From an uncultured Prevotellaceae bacterium (GTDB lineage Bacteria; Bacteroidota; Bacteroidia; Bacteroidales; Bacteroidaceae): a stretch of DNA of 64,000 nt. Below are positions 16,730-26,848 of this stretch, one piece after another (position 1 is the first letter of the stretch; each line of letters starts with the position of its first letter). The stretch is from NCBI GenBank assembly GCA_902800495.1, contig CADCET010000003.1, positions 1 through 64,000 of the forward strand, read 5' to 3'. A program made the position numbers and the translations under genes. The notes under the pieces were generated by a model. The model had not been told where the DNA came from, searched no databases, and saw only the letters and a list, made by a program, of their open reading frames with translations.

Positions 16730-16789
16730 CAAAGGTAAGTAAAATAATTGAGAAAAAGTCTTTTCTTTCACAGAAAATATGTACTTTTG
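16730..16789. promoter_or_regulatory. Divergent promoters between the membrane-protein operon and mltG
   Basis: TACCTTTG on the minus strand (16730-16737) lies 9 bp before the start at 16721. TACTTTTG on the plus strand (16782-16789) lies 31 bp before mltG. Both match TAnnTTTG. Confidence 0.6.
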
Positions 16790-16820
16790 CAGCCGATTTA
16801 AATAAAAACAACAAAGCATC

Positions 16821-17846
16821 ATGAAAATAAACAATGCTAAATACTTGCTAATAGCAGCCGCCACGTGCCTGGCAGGCATCGTCGTATTGGTCTACTATTT
16901 CTTCCTGACGTCATTCTCGGCCTCTGAACAGACTGAGTATGTGTATGTTGACGATGACGACACGGTAGACTCCGTATTGACCAAGCTGCGCCCCGTGGCT
17001 TCCGAACACGGGCTGACGGGCTTCAGCACCCTGATACGCCACACCGACTACGCCAAGGAGCCGCGGACGGGACGCTACGCCGTGAAGCCCGACGAGAGCG
17101 TGCTGACCGTCATGCGGAAAATGAAGAACGGACAGCAGGAGGCCTTGAAGCTGACCATCCCCGAATCGCGCACCATGAGGAAGCTGGCCGGCGTGCTGGG
17201 GCAGAAGCTGATGCTGGACTCTGCCCAGATTGCCGCCGCGCTGATTGACAACCCCTACTGCCAGCGATGGGGTTACGACACGGCGACGATAGCCGCGCTG
17301 TTTGTGCCGAACACCTACGAGGTGTACTGGAACACGACGCTGGACCATCTGATGGAGCGTATGGTGAAAGAGCACGATGCCTTCTGGAACGAAGAGCGCC
17401 GCCAGAAAGCGGAGGCTGCAGGACTGACGCCCAACGAGGTGGCAACGCTGGCCAGCATCATCGACGAAGAGACGGCCAACAACGCCGAGAAGCCGATGAT
17501 AGCAGGTATGTACCTGAACCGTCTGCACCAGAACATGCCGCTACAGGCCGACCCCACGGTGAAGTTCGCGCTGCAGAAGTTTGAGCTGCGCCGCATCTAT
17601 CACGACATGCTGTTCATTGACAGTCCCTACAACACATACCGCAACATCGGACTGCCCCCGGGGCCCATCAAGGTGGCTTCCATAAAAGGAATGGAAGCCG
17701 TGCTGAACTATGTCAAGCACGACTTCCTGTATATGTGCGCCAAAGAGGATTTCTCAGGGACGCATAACTTTGCAGTCACTTATAGTGAGCACTTGAGAAA
17801 CGCCGCCCGCTATGCCAAAGCCTTGAACGAGCGGGGTGTCAAGTAG
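16821..17846 (+). CDS. mltG: Endolytic murein transglycosylase MltG
   Basis: The 341-residue protein is a membrane-anchored lytic transglycosylase that cuts nascent peptidoglycan and limits strand length. One N-terminal transmembrane helix (YLLIAAATCLAGIVVLVYYF) leads to a YceG domain. This includes LFVPNTYEVYWNT, the catalytic region LASIIDEETANNAEKP (near residue 215) with the conserved Glu, NRLHQNMPLQADPTVKFAL, and NTYRNIGLPPGPI near the end. Length is normal. It has its own promoter and is divergent from the OmpH-like operon. Confidence 0.94.
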   Translation: MKINNAKYLLIAAATCLAGIVVLVYYFFLTSFSASEQTEYVYVDDDDTVDSVLTKLRPVASEHGLTGFSTLIRHTDYAKEPRTGRYAVKPDESVLTVMRKMKNGQQEALKLTIPESRTMRKLAGVLGQKLMLDSAQIAAALIDNPYCQRWGYDTATIAALFVPNTYEVYWNTTLDHLMERMVKEHDAFWNEERRQKAEAAGLTPNEVATLASIIDEETANNAEKPMIAGMYLNRLHQNMPLQADPTVKFALQKFELRRIYHDMLFIDSPYNTYRNIGLPPGPIKVASIKGMEAVLNYVKHDFLYMCAKEDFSGTHNFAVTYSEHLRNAARYAKALNERGVK

Positions 17847-17853
17847 AGAGATT

Positions 17854-18849
17854 CTAATTCGACTGCAACTTCAGCAACAGTGAGGCATCCCACTTCTTGT
17901 TGGAGTTGTCGTCAAACTTGATCTTCATCATCAGGTTGCACATGTTGCCGCTGAAAGCGGTCTCTATGCGGGTATCGTCGTTGATGAACTTGTTACCCGT
18001 GCTGCCTTCCTTCAGCTTAATCGTGAAGGCGGTCTTCTCAGTATTTGCCCAATTCCATGTAGCCACATCATCAGCACCTTCGTTGTAGGCAACGACGAAA
18101 TTCTTGCTCTGGGTCAAAGTGATGCTAACAATCTTGCGTGTCAGGTCTTCCTCTTCCTTGGCAGAGAATGACACCTCACGTTTCTTGGCCTCGACAAGCA
18201 CTTCATGCATGTCGAACATACCGTTCTTGCTGGCGAATTCCATGTAGTAGGTCTCATTCTTGCTCAGGTCAATCAGGTCGAGCGTAGCACCCAGGATGTT
18301 CCATGTACGTACCAAACAGGTCATGGCATTATCATTTGTAGATGCTGCCGGTGTTGGCTGCTTAGTGGCCGGTACACCCTCCGGTGAAGTCTTGAATTCA
18401 ATCGGATTCCCAGCATGGTATATCGTAAGGCTGAGTATCAACGCATATTCGACCATACCTTGACGCGTAGCAACCCTTTCAATCCGTTGAATAGTTCCCT
18501 TAACCTTATCGCTGTTAAAGGTAAATGTATTACCAACAACAGTGGGACGGTCAATCACATAGAAGGGTGTGTTGTCAACTTGCGTTATTTGGAAAAGCAC
18601 CTGCTCGCTTTCAGTCACCTCAAGCGAGTTCAGTACGGGTGCGTGCTCCTCGCCCTGGACAGTCGTCGAGGAAGTGACGCCGCCGCCAGCGAATGTATAC
18701 ACAGCTGCATTGTCAGCATTGGCGGGTCTGGGCAAATTCACGGTAGGAGTAGTGCTTCCACCATCATTGCTGTCGTCGTCGCTGCTGCAAGCCGTCAGCG
18801 AAATTGCTGCTACAGCAGCAAAAGCGAAATAAAAGAAATTCTTTTTCAT
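17854..18849 (-). CDS. Lipoprotein of unknown function
   Basis: The 331-residue protein starts at ATG 18849 with a lipoprotein signal (AFAAVAAISLTACSS, lipobox LTAC), then an acidic linker DDDSNDGGSTTPT. The rest is predicted beta-rich without a recognised motif; YTFAGGGVTSSTTVQGEEHA and TCLVRTWNILGATLDLIDLS stand out. Similar lipoproteins are frequent in Prevotella. The Asp linker after the lipid-attached Cys suggests surface export, which is inference. It lies 30 nt downstream of the beta-barrel gene, co-directional, so the pair is probably co-transcribed. Confidence 0.8.
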   Translation of the reverse strand: MKKNFFYFAFAAVAAISLTACSSDDDSNDGGSTTPTVNLPRPANADNAAVYTFAGGGVTSSTTVQGEEHAPVLNSLEVTESEQVLFQITQVDNTPFYVIDRPTVVGNTFTFNSDKVKGTIQRIERVATRQGMVEYALILSLTIYHAGNPIEFKTSPEGVPATKQPTPAASTNDNAMTCLVRTWNILGATLDLIDLSKNETYYMEFASKNGMFDMHEVLVEAKKREVSFSAKEEEDLTRKIVSITLTQSKNFVVAYNEGADDVATWNWANTEKTAFTIKLKEGSTGNKFINDDTRIETAFSGNMCNLMMKIKFDDNSNKKWDASLLLKLQSN

Positions 18850-18878
18850 AATGTAATTGTTAATTTATTGATTTATGA

Positions 18879-19697
18879 TTAGAATATACGACCTGCCACG
18901 CGGATGTTCAGCACGGGATAGACCACAATCTTCTCGGCAATCTCGATGACATCCTTAAAGTCTTTATTGTCGTTAGGACCTAATTCGTCGTAACTGAACT
19001 TATGGTATGAAAGGCCTACGCCTGCCCCAGTGAAGTCAGTGATTCCTTTCTTCTTGCAGGTGTACACACCCAGTCCAGGGGTCCCCCAGAACTTCACACC
19101 GAAGTCGCACGACACAGCCACCCGGCTCTTCTTGGGAATGGCGCGTCCGAAGCCGAAGCCGATATATGGTTTGAACTTGTTGACCTTCACGTCAGCGTCG
19201 ATTTTTCCGCTTTCGTCTGTCGAAACGCGATAGTCACCTAAGACGATACCTACCCTTCCATATTTGCCAGGATCCTTAATGAGCGGAGAAGAGTTAGTAA
19301 CTTTCACGGCATTTTCATTTCCGACAAAGAAACCAGCCGTGATATGGAAAGACCTCGTCTTAAAGGGATAGAAGTCGGCCAGCACCTTGAAGTCAAACAT
19401 ATTCAGCTTAGCCTCAATGTCTACATTTTCATACAGGTCTACGTCATTGATGCTAATGGACTTTGTGTATTTAATCCCTGGCGTGAACGAGATTCCTGCA
19501 CGGACAGCAGCCCAGTCAGTGACGGGCGTAGCTAGGTCAATACCAATACCGTCAGTACCCAGAGAGACGCCCGCGCCGAGATGGTCGAAAAAGCCGTACT
19601 CGCCCTCAAAACTCTGTGCCTTTGCAGGCTGAGCGACACAAATCATAGCAAACACGAAAAACAAGGTTTTCATGAATAGTTTGTAGTTCCATTTCAT
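18879..19697 (-). CDS. Outer-membrane beta-barrel protein of unknown function
   Basis: The 272-residue protein starts at ATG 19697 (MKWNYKLFMKTLFFVFAM) with a signal peptide ending AKAQ; the in-frame ATG at 19673 is an alternative start that keeps the signal. The mature part has alternating strands with Gly/aromatic pattern (LGAGVSLGTDGIGIDLATPV, YIGFGFGRAIPKKSRVAVSC) and ends in Phe (VAGRIF), typical of an outer-membrane barrel. It precedes the lipoprotein gene on the same strand and may act with it. Confidence 0.8.
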   Translation of the reverse strand: MKWNYKLFMKTLFFVFAMICVAQPAKAQSFEGEYGFFDHLGAGVSLGTDGIGIDLATPVTDWAAVRAGISFTPGIKYTKSISINDVDLYENVDIEAKLNMFDFKVLADFYPFKTRSFHITAGFFVGNENAVKVTNSSPLIKDPGKYGRVGIVLGDYRVSTDESGKIDADVKVNKFKPYIGFGFGRAIPKKSRVAVSCDFGVKFWGTPGLGVYTCKKKGITDFTGAGVGLSYHKFSYDELGPNDNKDFKDVIEIAEKIVVYPVLNIRVAGRIF

Positions 19698-19741
19698 AGT
19701 TTTATTCGTTAATATTAGACATTCATTGCTCATTTTGGCTA

Positions 19742-19749
19742 CAAAGATA
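19742..19749 (-). promoter_or_regulatory. Promoter -7 box TATCTTTG for the beta-barrel gene
   Basis: TATCTTTG on the minus strand lies 45 bp upstream of ATG 19697 and excludes the longer open frame reaching 19763 as the start. Confidence 0.6.
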
Positions 19750-19824
19750 GAAAAAAAAATCATAAAAACACATTTTGGACATCTTTTTTTTGTGATAGTC
19801 CGAAAAAATTATGATGAAAGAAGT

Positions 19825-19856
19825 TTTGGCTGTTTCAGAATTAATGCGTAACTTTG
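19825..19856 (+). promoter_or_regulatory. Promoter of glnS
   Basis: TTTGG at 19825 and TAACTTTG at 19849-19856 are about 20 bp apart, matching the Bacteroidetes -33/-7 pair. The predicted transcript starts near 19862, which rules out an upstream TTG start at 19854. Confidence 0.65.
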
Positions 19857-19883
19857 CACCCATTATATAAATATATAAGGTAT

Positions 19884-21641
19884 ATGATAGAGAAAATTTC
19901 AACAGAGACAGGAGAAAAGAAGCCCGTTAGCTTCGTGGAACAGAAAGTGATTGACGACCTGGCTGCCGGTAAGAATGGCGGTCGTCTGCAAACGCGCTTC
20001 CCGCCCGAGCCCAATGGCTACCTGCATATAGGCCACGCCAAAGCCATCGCCATCGACTTCGGACTGGCCGAGAAGTATGGCGGCGAATGTAACCTGCGCT
20101 TCGACGACACAAACCCCGTGAAGGAGGATACAGAATTCATTGAGAACATAGAGAACGACATCAAGTGGCTGGGCTTCAAGTGGGCTCATGTCTACTATGC
20201 CTCCGACTACTTCCAGCAGCTGTGGGACTTTGCCGTGTGGCTCATCAAGCAGGGACGTGCATACGTCGACGAGCAGAGTGCCGAGCTGATAGCCCAGCAA
20301 AAAGGTACGACGACGAGTCCCGGCACGAACTCACCCTTCCGCGACCGTCCCGTCGAGGAGAACCTGAAGCTGTTCGAATTCATGAACAGCGGAGAGTGTG
20401 AGCCCGGCAAGATGGTATTGCGCGCCAAGATTGACATGACCCACCCCAATATGCTGTTCCGCGACCCGCTGATCTATCGCGTGCTGAACATCCCGCACGT
20501 GAAGACGGGCACGAAGTGGAACGCCTACCCGATGTACGACTTCACTCACGGACAGTGTGACTACCTCGAAGGCGTCACCCACTCATGGTGTACGCTGGAG
20601 TTTGTCGAGCACCGTCCCCTCTACGACCTCTTCGTCACATGGATGAAGGAATGGCGCGGCGAAACGGACAATATTGAGGACAACCGCCCGCGCCAGACGG
20701 AGTTCAATAAGCTGAACCTGAATTACATCCTACTCTCAAAGCGCAACCTGCGCACACTCGTCAGCGAGGGACTCGTCAACGGATGGGACGACCCCCGTAT
20801 GCCGACTATCTGCGGATTCCGCCGTCGCGGCTACTCGCCCGAGGGTATCAAGAAATTCATGGAGAAGATTGGCTACACGAAGATTGACGCGCTGAACGAT
20901 ATGGCCCTCTTTGAGAGTGCCCTGCGCGACGACCTGAACACCCGCGCCCTCAGAGTCAGCGCCGTGCTCGACCCCGTGAAAGTGGTCATCACCAACTATC
21001 CCGAGGGACAGACGGAGATGCTGACCGCCGTGAACAACCCCGAGAACGAGGCCGACGGCACACACGAGATAGAGTTCAGTCGCGAGCTGTGGATTGAGCG
21101 CGACGACTTCCAGGAGGAGGCCGAGAAGAAGTTCATGCGCTTGGCTCCCGGCAAGGAGGTGCGCCTGAAGAACGCCTACATTATCAAGTGCGACGAAGAG
21201 CACCCCTGCGACAAGGATGCCGAGGGCCACGTCACCACCATCTATTGCACCTACGACCCCGAGACGCGCAGCGGACTGCCCGGTGCCAACCGCAAGATCA
21301 AAGGCAAGACCCTGCACTGGGTCAGCTGTCACAATGCCGTACGTGCCGAGGTGCGCCTCTATGAGCGCCTGTGGAAGATGGAGAATCCGCGCGACGAGCT
21401 GAAGCGTCTCGAGGACGAGGAAGGCATCAAGGGTGCTGACGCTCTGCGTCTGATGATGAATCCCGACAACCTGCACATCCTGACCGACTGCTACATTGAG
21501 CCCTTTGCTGCCGGTCTGCCTGCACTGAGCTATCTGCAGTTCCAGCGCATAGGCTACTTCAACGTTGACCCCGACTCAACAGCCGAGCACCCGGTGTTCA
21601 ACAAGACCGTAGGACTGAAGGATACGTGGACGAAAAAATAA
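19884..21641 (+). CDS. glnS: Glutaminyl-tRNA synthetase
   Basis: The 585-residue class I enzyme charges tRNA-Gln. The class I HIGH motif is in PEPNGYLHIGHAKAIAIDFG (near residue 45). GGECNLRFDDTNP follows, and the KMSKS equivalent is LLSKRN near residue 285. An anticodon-binding beta domain forms the C-terminal third. Start ATG 19884 gives MIEKISTETGEKKP and agrees with the promoter. Length is normal. The TPR gene begins 3 nt after the stop, so glnS heads a transcript that may reach fcl. Confidence 0.97.
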   Translation: MIEKISTETGEKKPVSFVEQKVIDDLAAGKNGGRLQTRFPPEPNGYLHIGHAKAIAIDFGLAEKYGGECNLRFDDTNPVKEDTEFIENIENDIKWLGFKWAHVYYASDYFQQLWDFAVWLIKQGRAYVDEQSAELIAQQKGTTTSPGTNSPFRDRPVEENLKLFEFMNSGECEPGKMVLRAKIDMTHPNMLFRDPLIYRVLNIPHVKTGTKWNAYPMYDFTHGQCDYLEGVTHSWCTLEFVEHRPLYDLFVTWMKEWRGETDNIEDNRPRQTEFNKLNLNYILLSKRNLRTLVSEGLVNGWDDPRMPTICGFRRRGYSPEGIKKFMEKIGYTKIDALNDMALFESALRDDLNTRALRVSAVLDPVKVVITNYPEGQTEMLTAVNNPENEADGTHEIEFSRELWIERDDFQEEAEKKFMRLAPGKEVRLKNAYIIKCDEEHPCDKDAEGHVTTIYCTYDPETRSGLPGANRKIKGKTLHWVSCHNAVRAEVRLYERLWKMENPRDELKRLEDEEGIKGADALRLMMNPDNLHILTDCYIEPFAAGLPALSYLQFQRIGYFNVDPDSTAEHPVFNKTVGLKDTWTKK

Positions 21642-21644
21642 CAG

Positions 21645-23057
21645 ATGACTAACGAGGAGTACTTCGACGACGAGGAGTTCAAGGAGATGCTGACCGATTA
21701 TGAGCGGACGGTGCAGTCAGGACAGTTGGTGTTTATGGACGTCGACGACCTGGCTGACATTGCCGAATACTACCATCTGAAAGAGCGCTATGACGAAAGC
21801 CGCCAGGCCATGGACCGCGCCATAGAGCTGGAGCCGGACTCCGTCGTTGCCCTGAACTACCAGCTTCACGACGCCATCGACGTTGAAGACTATGCCGCTG
21901 CCGAAGCGTTTCTTGCCCGTATGCCCGAAGATGCACCGGAGTACATCTACTGCCGCGCCGAGCTATGGCTGGTACAGGGCATGGTCGACAAGGCCGACGA
22001 ATACCTGAAGAAATGGTTGGAGAACACTCCCAAGGACGAGTATCAGGACTATGTGGTCGACGTGGCCAACCTCTTCACCGAATATGGCGACAGCGAGAAG
22101 GGCATGGAGTGGATGATGCGCGCCTACCCCGAAGAGACTGACGACTTCAAAGAACTGATGGGACGCACCTACTATGGTCTTGGTGCCTACGACGACTCCG
22201 AGCGCATCTTTCAGGAACTGATAGACAAGCATCCCTTCCAGAAACGCTATTGGCACGCACTGGCCAACACCCAGTACATGAAAGAGGACTACGGGGCCTC
22301 AGTCACCAGCAGCGAGTATGCCATCGCCATCGACCCGGAAGACCCGGAAGGCATCATGGCCAAGGCCAACGCCCTGTTCAGACTCGATAACTTCGAGGAA
22401 GCTTTGAAATACTATCAGCGCTATTCGGAGAAAGAGCCCGACGACGAGTTCGCCCTGTTGCATGAAGGCAGCTGCCATATCAACCTGCGACACTATAAAG
22501 AGGCCGTAGAATGTCTGCTCAAGGCAGAGCAGGTGGCTGCGCCAGACTCCCCCTACCTGGCGGAAATCTATCAGGAACTGGCCTTCGCCTACGGTGACCA
22601 GGGGCTTGTGGGCGATGCGCTACAGACCTTGGACAAGACCAAGGATCTGGACTGCGACCACGACGACCTGATGGTCATCCGCGGTCATATCCTGCTGTCG
22701 AACGTACTTATAGACGAAGCTGAAACAGCCTTCAGAGAAGCCATCATCAACTCTGACTACTCTCCGAAAATCTATTTGCGCGTGGCTGTTTCACTCTTAG
22801 ACTGCAACCTCTTGGAAGCGGCCTACAAGATGTTCAAGCATCTCCTGGCGCATGCCGAGAAGGACCTCGACCAGGGCTATTCCTACATGGCTCTCTGTTG
22901 TCACTCTATGCAGCGCTACGACGAATATCTGGACTACCTGCAACAGGCGGTCAGCCATAATCCTGAAGAAGCCAAAATCGTGCTGGCCCACCTCTTCCCC
23001 GAGGACATGAAGCCCGACGAGTATTACAAATACGCTAAAAAAGAACAGAAACAATGA
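21645..23057 (+). CDS. Tetratricopeptide repeat protein
   Basis: The 470-residue protein has an acidic N-terminus (MTNEEYFDDEEFKEMLTDYE) and then TPR-type helix pairs through most of its length, for example YYHLKERYDESRQAMDRAIE followed by LEPDSVVALNY. It has no signal peptide, so it is probably cytoplasmic. TPR arrays mediate protein contacts and the partner is unknown. It is the second gene of the glnS operon, and its stop overlaps the dedA start (ATGA), so the two are translationally coupled. Confidence 0.9.
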   Translation: MTNEEYFDDEEFKEMLTDYERTVQSGQLVFMDVDDLADIAEYYHLKERYDESRQAMDRAIELEPDSVVALNYQLHDAIDVEDYAAAEAFLARMPEDAPEYIYCRAELWLVQGMVDKADEYLKKWLENTPKDEYQDYVVDVANLFTEYGDSEKGMEWMMRAYPEETDDFKELMGRTYYGLGAYDDSERIFQELIDKHPFQKRYWHALANTQYMKEDYGASVTSSEYAIAIDPEDPEGIMAKANALFRLDNFEEALKYYQRYSEKEPDDEFALLHEGSCHINLRHYKEAVECLLKAEQVAAPDSPYLAEIYQELAFAYGDQGLVGDALQTLDKTKDLDCDHDDLMVIRGHILLSNVLIDEAETAFREAIINSDYSPKIYLRVAVSLLDCNLLEAAYKMFKHLLAHAEKDLDQGYSYMALCCHSMQRYDEYLDYLQQAVSHNPEEAKIVLAHLFPEDMKPDEYYKYAKKEQKQ

Positions 23058-23698
23058 ACCTAATAAGCAACCTGCTCAGCAACCTCAACTACGGCACCAT
23101 CCTGCTGCTCATGCTGTTGGAGAGTACCGTCATCCCTGTTCCGTCAGAACTCGTGGTGGCGCCGGCGGCCTACCATGCAGCAGGCGGACACCTGAACGTG
23201 CTGTTAGTCGTGCTCTTTGCCACCATCGGAGCCGACCTCGGAGCCTCCATCAACTATTTCGTGGCGCTCTACGTCGGACGTCCCGTCATCTACCGCTTCG
23301 CCAACAGCCGTTGGGGTAAGATGTGCCTGCTCAATCAGGAGAAGGTAGAAAAGAGCGAGCGCTATTTCGACGACCACGGCATCGTGGCCACTCTCACGGG
23401 ACGTCTCATCCCCGGCATCCGCCACCTCATCAGCCTGCCCGCAGGACTGGCACGCATGAACTACTGGAAGTTCCTGCTCTACACCACTATCGGTGCGGGC
23501 GCCTGGCACTCCATTCTGGCGGCTATGGGCTGGTATCTGCATGCCTTCGTACCCGAGGACCAGCTCGAGGCTACCATCACCCAGTACAACCACTACATCG
23601 TGGGCGCCATCGTCGGACTGGTACTGATAGCTGTCGCCTATTTCGCGCTTAAACATTTTAAGAATAAAAACATAAATCATTATGACGCAGATCAATAA
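23054..23698 (+). CDS. DedA-family inner-membrane protein
   Basis: The 214-residue protein has the DedA/SNARE-associated fold: a hydrophobic N-terminus (LLLMLLESTVIPVPSELVVA) with the conserved E...P-x-P-SE motif, a GADLGASINYFVALYVGRP segment, and LTGRLIPGIRHLISLPAGLA with the conserved Arg and G-x-x-R pattern. Family members are linked to lipid-carrier or phospholipid flipping and membrane homeostasis. Coupling to manC (17-nt overlap) could mean a role in recycling lipid carriers for glycan assembly, which is inference. Confidence 0.92.
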   Translation: MNLISNLLSNLNYGTILLLMLLESTVIPVPSELVVAPAAYHAAGGHLNVLLVVLFATIGADLGASINYFVALYVGRPVIYRFANSRWGKMCLLNQEKVEKSERYFDDHGIVATLTGRLIPGIRHLISLPAGLARMNYWKFLLYTTIGAGAWHSILAAMGWYLHAFVPEDQLEATITQYNHYIVGAIVGLVLIAVAYFALKHFKNKNINHYDADQ

Positions 23699-24746
23699 CC
23701 ACCTTGTCATTATGGCTGGCGGCGTAGGAAGCCGCTTCTGGCCAATGAGTACGACAGAACGGCCCAAGCAGTTCATCGACGTGTTAGGAACGGGAAAGAC
23801 CCTACTGCAGCTCACCGTCGAGCGCTTCGGACCGCTGGTAAAACCCGAGAACATCTGGGTAGTAACAAATCAAGCGTATGCAGACATTGTGGCCGAACAA
23901 CTGCCAGATATGCCGCGTACCAACATTCTCTGCGAACCCTGCCGTCGTAACACGGCACCCTGCATTGCCTATATCTCGTGGCGCATCAAGTCAACCGACC
24001 CGAAGGCCAACATCGTTGTGACACCTTCCGACCACATTGTTACCAACGTGCAGGAGTTCCAGCGCGTTGTCGGACAGTGCATGAAGTTCACCAGCGACAC
24101 CGACGCCATCGTTACCCTCGGCATGAAGCCCAACCGCCCAGAGACGGGCTACGGCTACATACAGGCCAACCTTGCCGCCAACTCGCTGCGCAACAAGGGC
24201 ATCTTCCGCGTCGACTCGTTCCGCGAGAAGCCCGACCTTGAGACGGCGCTGAAGTATATCCAGCAGAACAACTACTTCTGGAATGCAGGCATCTTCATCT
24301 GGAACGTCCACACCATCGTCAACGCCTTCCGCATGTACCAGCCCTCGATGGCCAAGATTTTCGAGTCGATGAACAGCGTCTACGGCACAGAGCGCGAGCA
24401 GGCCGTCATCAACGAACGGTTCCCTGAGTGTGAGAGCATCTCGGTGGACTACGCCATTATGGAGAAGGCAGAGGAAATATTCGTCTGCCCTGCCGACTTC
24501 GGCTGGAGCGACCTCGGCACGTGGGGTTCACTCCACCTGCAAAGCAAGAAAGACCTCTACGGCAACGCCTGCATCGGCAGCGACATCAATATGTTCGAAA
24601 GCCACAACTGCATCGTCCACACCATGCAGGAGAAGCGCGTCGTCATACAGGGACTCGACGGCTACATCGTGGCCGAGAACGACAACACCTTATTAATATG
24701 TAAGCTGTCAGAAGAACAACGCATCAAACAATTTAATGAGAGCTGA
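23682..24746 (+). CDS. manC: Mannose-1-phosphate guanylyltransferase
   Basis: The 354-residue enzyme makes GDP-mannose from mannose-1-phosphate and GTP. The nucleotide-binding signature VIMAGGVGSRFWPMSTTERP (near residue 9) and PKQF are intact. FREKPD (near 185), WNAGIFIWN (near 200) and the DFGWSDLGTWGS motif near 270 are typical. There is no C-terminal phosphomannose isomerase domain; the protein ends after the left-handed helix-like segment. It feeds gmd and fcl directly downstream, and its stop codon lies in a heptamer array. Confidence 0.95.
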   Translation: MTQINNHLVIMAGGVGSRFWPMSTTERPKQFIDVLGTGKTLLQLTVERFGPLVKPENIWVVTNQAYADIVAEQLPDMPRTNILCEPCRRNTAPCIAYISWRIKSTDPKANIVVTPSDHIVTNVQEFQRVVGQCMKFTSDTDAIVTLGMKPNRPETGYGYIQANLAANSLRNKGIFRVDSFREKPDLETALKYIQQNNYFWNAGIFIWNVHTIVNAFRMYQPSMAKIFESMNSVYGTEREQAVINERFPECESISVDYAIMEKAEEIFVCPADFGWSDLGTWGSLHLQSKKDLYGNACIGSDINMFESHNCIVHTMQEKRVVIQGLDGYIVAENDNTLLICKLSEEQRIKQFNES

Positions 24747-24790
24747 GAGTTGAGAGTTGAGAATTGATAATTGATAATTGAAAATTGATA
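24738..24790. repeat. Heptamer array between manC and gmd
   Basis: Eight period-7 units run from GAGAGCT through GAGAGTT, GATAATT and GAAAATT to GATAATG. The array supplies the manC stop (TGA) and reaches the ATG of gmd. Only ~45 nt separate the genes, so the array is their whole intergenic region. Confidence 0.85.
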
Positions 24791-25882
24791 ATGAAGAAAA
24801 TTGCACTAATCACTGGTATCACCGGCCAAGACGGTAGCTATCTGGCCGAATTCTTATTGGAGAAGGGCTACGAGGTACACGGCACCATCCGCCGCTCGTC
24901 GGTCGACTTCCGCGAACGTATTGCCCACCTCGAAGGGCTTGAAAACTTCCACCTGCACTATGCCGACCTCGGCGACTCGATGAGCGTCTTAGGCGTCATC
25001 GGCAAGGTGCGCCCCACAGAAATCTATAACCTCGCTGCACAGAGCCACGTACAGGTCAGCTTCGACTCACCGGAGTTCACCGCCGACGTCGACGCCGTGG
25101 GTGTACTGCGCGTGTTGGAGGCCGTACGTCAGTTAGGCATGACCGACTCTTGCCGCATCTATCAGGCCTCGACGTCTGAGCTTTATGGCAAGGTGGAAGA
25201 GGTTCCCCAGAACGAGAACACGCCGTTCCATCCCTACTCGCCATACGCTGTGGCCAAGCAGTACGGCTTCTGGATTGTCAAGGAGTATCGCGAGGCTTAC
25301 AATATGTACTGCTGCTCGGGCATCCTCTTCAACCACGAGAGTGAGCGCCGCGGCGAGACCTTCGTCACCCGTAAGATTACGCTGGCAGCTGCCCGCATCA
25401 AGCAGGGCAAGCAGGAGAAGCTCTTCTTGGGCAACCTCGGCAGCCTGCGCGACTGGGGCTACGCCAAGGACTACGTGGAGTGCATGTGGCTCATCCTGCA
25501 GCAGGAGAAGCCCGAGGACTTCGTCATCGCTACCGGCGTTCAGCACTCTGTCCGCGAGTTCTGCTACTACGCCTTCAAGCGCGTAGGCATCGAACTGGAG
25601 TTCAAAGGCGAAGGTGCCGACGAGAAGGGCATCGACAAGGCTACGGGCCAAGTGCTCATCGAGGTCTCGCCCGACTTCTATCGTCCCACCGACGTGGTCA
25701 ACCTCTGGGGCGACCCGACGAAGGCCAAAGCCAAGTTAGGCTGGAACCCCAACAAGACATCGTTCGAGGAGCTGGTCAACCTGATGGTCGACAGCGATAT
25801 GGCCAAGGTGGCCGCTGAGGGTGCTGCCGCCAAGGTGCGCACCAACTTAGCAGAATACTTGGAGAAAGGAATCGTGAAATGA
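24791..25882 (+). CDS. gmd: GDP-mannose 4,6-dehydratase
   Basis: The 363-residue enzyme converts GDP-mannose to GDP-4-keto-6-deoxymannose. Start ATG 24791 gives [20 protein letters not shown] with the TGxxGxxG nucleotide-binding motif. [20 protein letters not shown], the catalytic YxxxK ([13 protein letters not shown], near residue 157) and [16 protein letters not shown] are diagnostic for Gmd. A stop-start overlap (ATGA) couples it to fcl. Confidence 0.97.
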   Translation: MKKIALITGITGQDGSYLAEFLLEKGYEVHGTIRRSSVDFRERIAHLEGLENFHLHYADLGDSMSVLGVIGKVRPTEIYNLAAQSHVQVSFDSPEFTADVDAVGVLRVLEAVRQLGMTDSCRIYQASTSELYGKVEEVPQNENTPFHPYSPYAVAKQYGFWIVKEYREAYNMYCCSGILFNHESERRGETFVTRKITLAAARIKQGKQEKLFLGNLGSLRDWGYAKDYVECMWLILQQEKPEDFVIATGVQHSVREFCYYAFKRVGIELEFKGEGADEKGIDKATGQVLIEVSPDFYRPTDVVNLWGDPTKAKAKLGWNPNKTSFEELVNLMVDSDMAKVAAEGAAAKVRTNLAEYLEKGIVK

Positions 25883-26823
25883 TGGAGAAGAATAGCAAGA
25901 TCTACGTCGCTGGCCATCGCGGTATGGTAGGCAGCGCCATCGTTCGCGAACTGCAGCGCCAGGGCTACACCAATATTATTACACGCGCACACGCGGAACT
26001 CGACCTCACCCGTCAGGACGCCGTCGAGGCCTTCTTCGCACAGGAGCGCCCCGAGTACGTGTTCCTCGCAGCCGCCAAGGTCGGCGGCATCGTGGCCAAC
26101 CAGAGTGCGCTGGCTGACTTCATGTACGACAACATGATTCTCGAGATGAACGTCATACACGCCGCCTGGAAGAACGGCTGCAAGAAACTGGAATTCCTCG
26201 GCTCGTCATGCATCTATCCCCGTATGGCGCCGCAGCCCATGCCCGAAAGCTGCCTGCTCACCAGCGAGCTGGAGAAGACCAACGAGGCCTACGCGCTGGC
26301 TAAGATTAGCGGACTGAAATACTGCGAGTTCCTCAACCGCCAGTACGGCACCGACTACATCTCCGTCATGCCCACCAACCTCTACGGTCCCAACGACAAC
26401 TACCACCCCGAGCACTCCCACGTACTGCCCGCCCTCATCCGTCGTTTCCACGAAGCCAAGGAGGCAGGACTGGAGAGCGTCACCTGCTGGGGCGACGGTT
26501 CACCACTGAGAGAGTTCCTCTACGTCGACGACCTCGCCAACCTCTGCGTGTTCCTCATGAACAACTACAGCGGTAACGAGACCGTCAACGCCGGTACCGG
26601 CAAGGAGCTGACCATCAAAGCGCTGACCGAGCTGGTGGCCAAGGTCGTAGGCTACGAGGGCCGTATTGAGTGGGACACCACCCGACCCAATGGCACCCCA
26701 CGCAAACTGCTCGATGTCAGCAAGGCTGCCAGCCTCGGCTGGACGTACAAGACCGAGCTTGAAGACGGCATCCGCCTGGCCTACGAGGACTTCCTGAACA
26801 ATCCCATGCGCGCCGAGCGCTAA
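25879..26823 (+). CDS. fcl: GDP-L-fucose synthase
   Basis: The 314-residue SDR enzyme carries out the 3,5-epimerisation and 4-reduction that give GDP-L-fucose. It has [20 protein letters not shown] at the N-terminus, [14 protein letters not shown], the serine motif [18 protein letters not shown], and the catalytic [13 protein letters not shown]. It completes the manC-gmd-fcl pathway. A fucosyltransferase-like gene that could use the product lies 22 kb away at 48555. A strong inverted repeat follows the stop. Confidence 0.97.
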   Translation: MMEKNSKIYVAGHRGMVGSAIVRELQRQGYTNIITRAHAELDLTRQDAVEAFFAQERPEYVFLAAAKVGGIVANQSALADFMYDNMILEMNVIHAAWKNGCKKLEFLGSSCIYPRMAPQPMPESCLLTSELEKTNEAYALAKISGLKYCEFLNRQYGTDYISVMPTNLYGPNDNYHPEHSHVLPALIRRFHEAKEAGLESVTCWGDGSPLREFLYVDDLANLCVFLMNNYSGNETVNAGTGKELTIKALTELVAKVVGYEGRIEWDTTRPNGTPRKLLDVSKAASLGWTYKTELEDGIRLAYEDFLNNPMRAER

Positions 26824-26848
26824 TCATTTTCAGCTGACTTATACCAAC

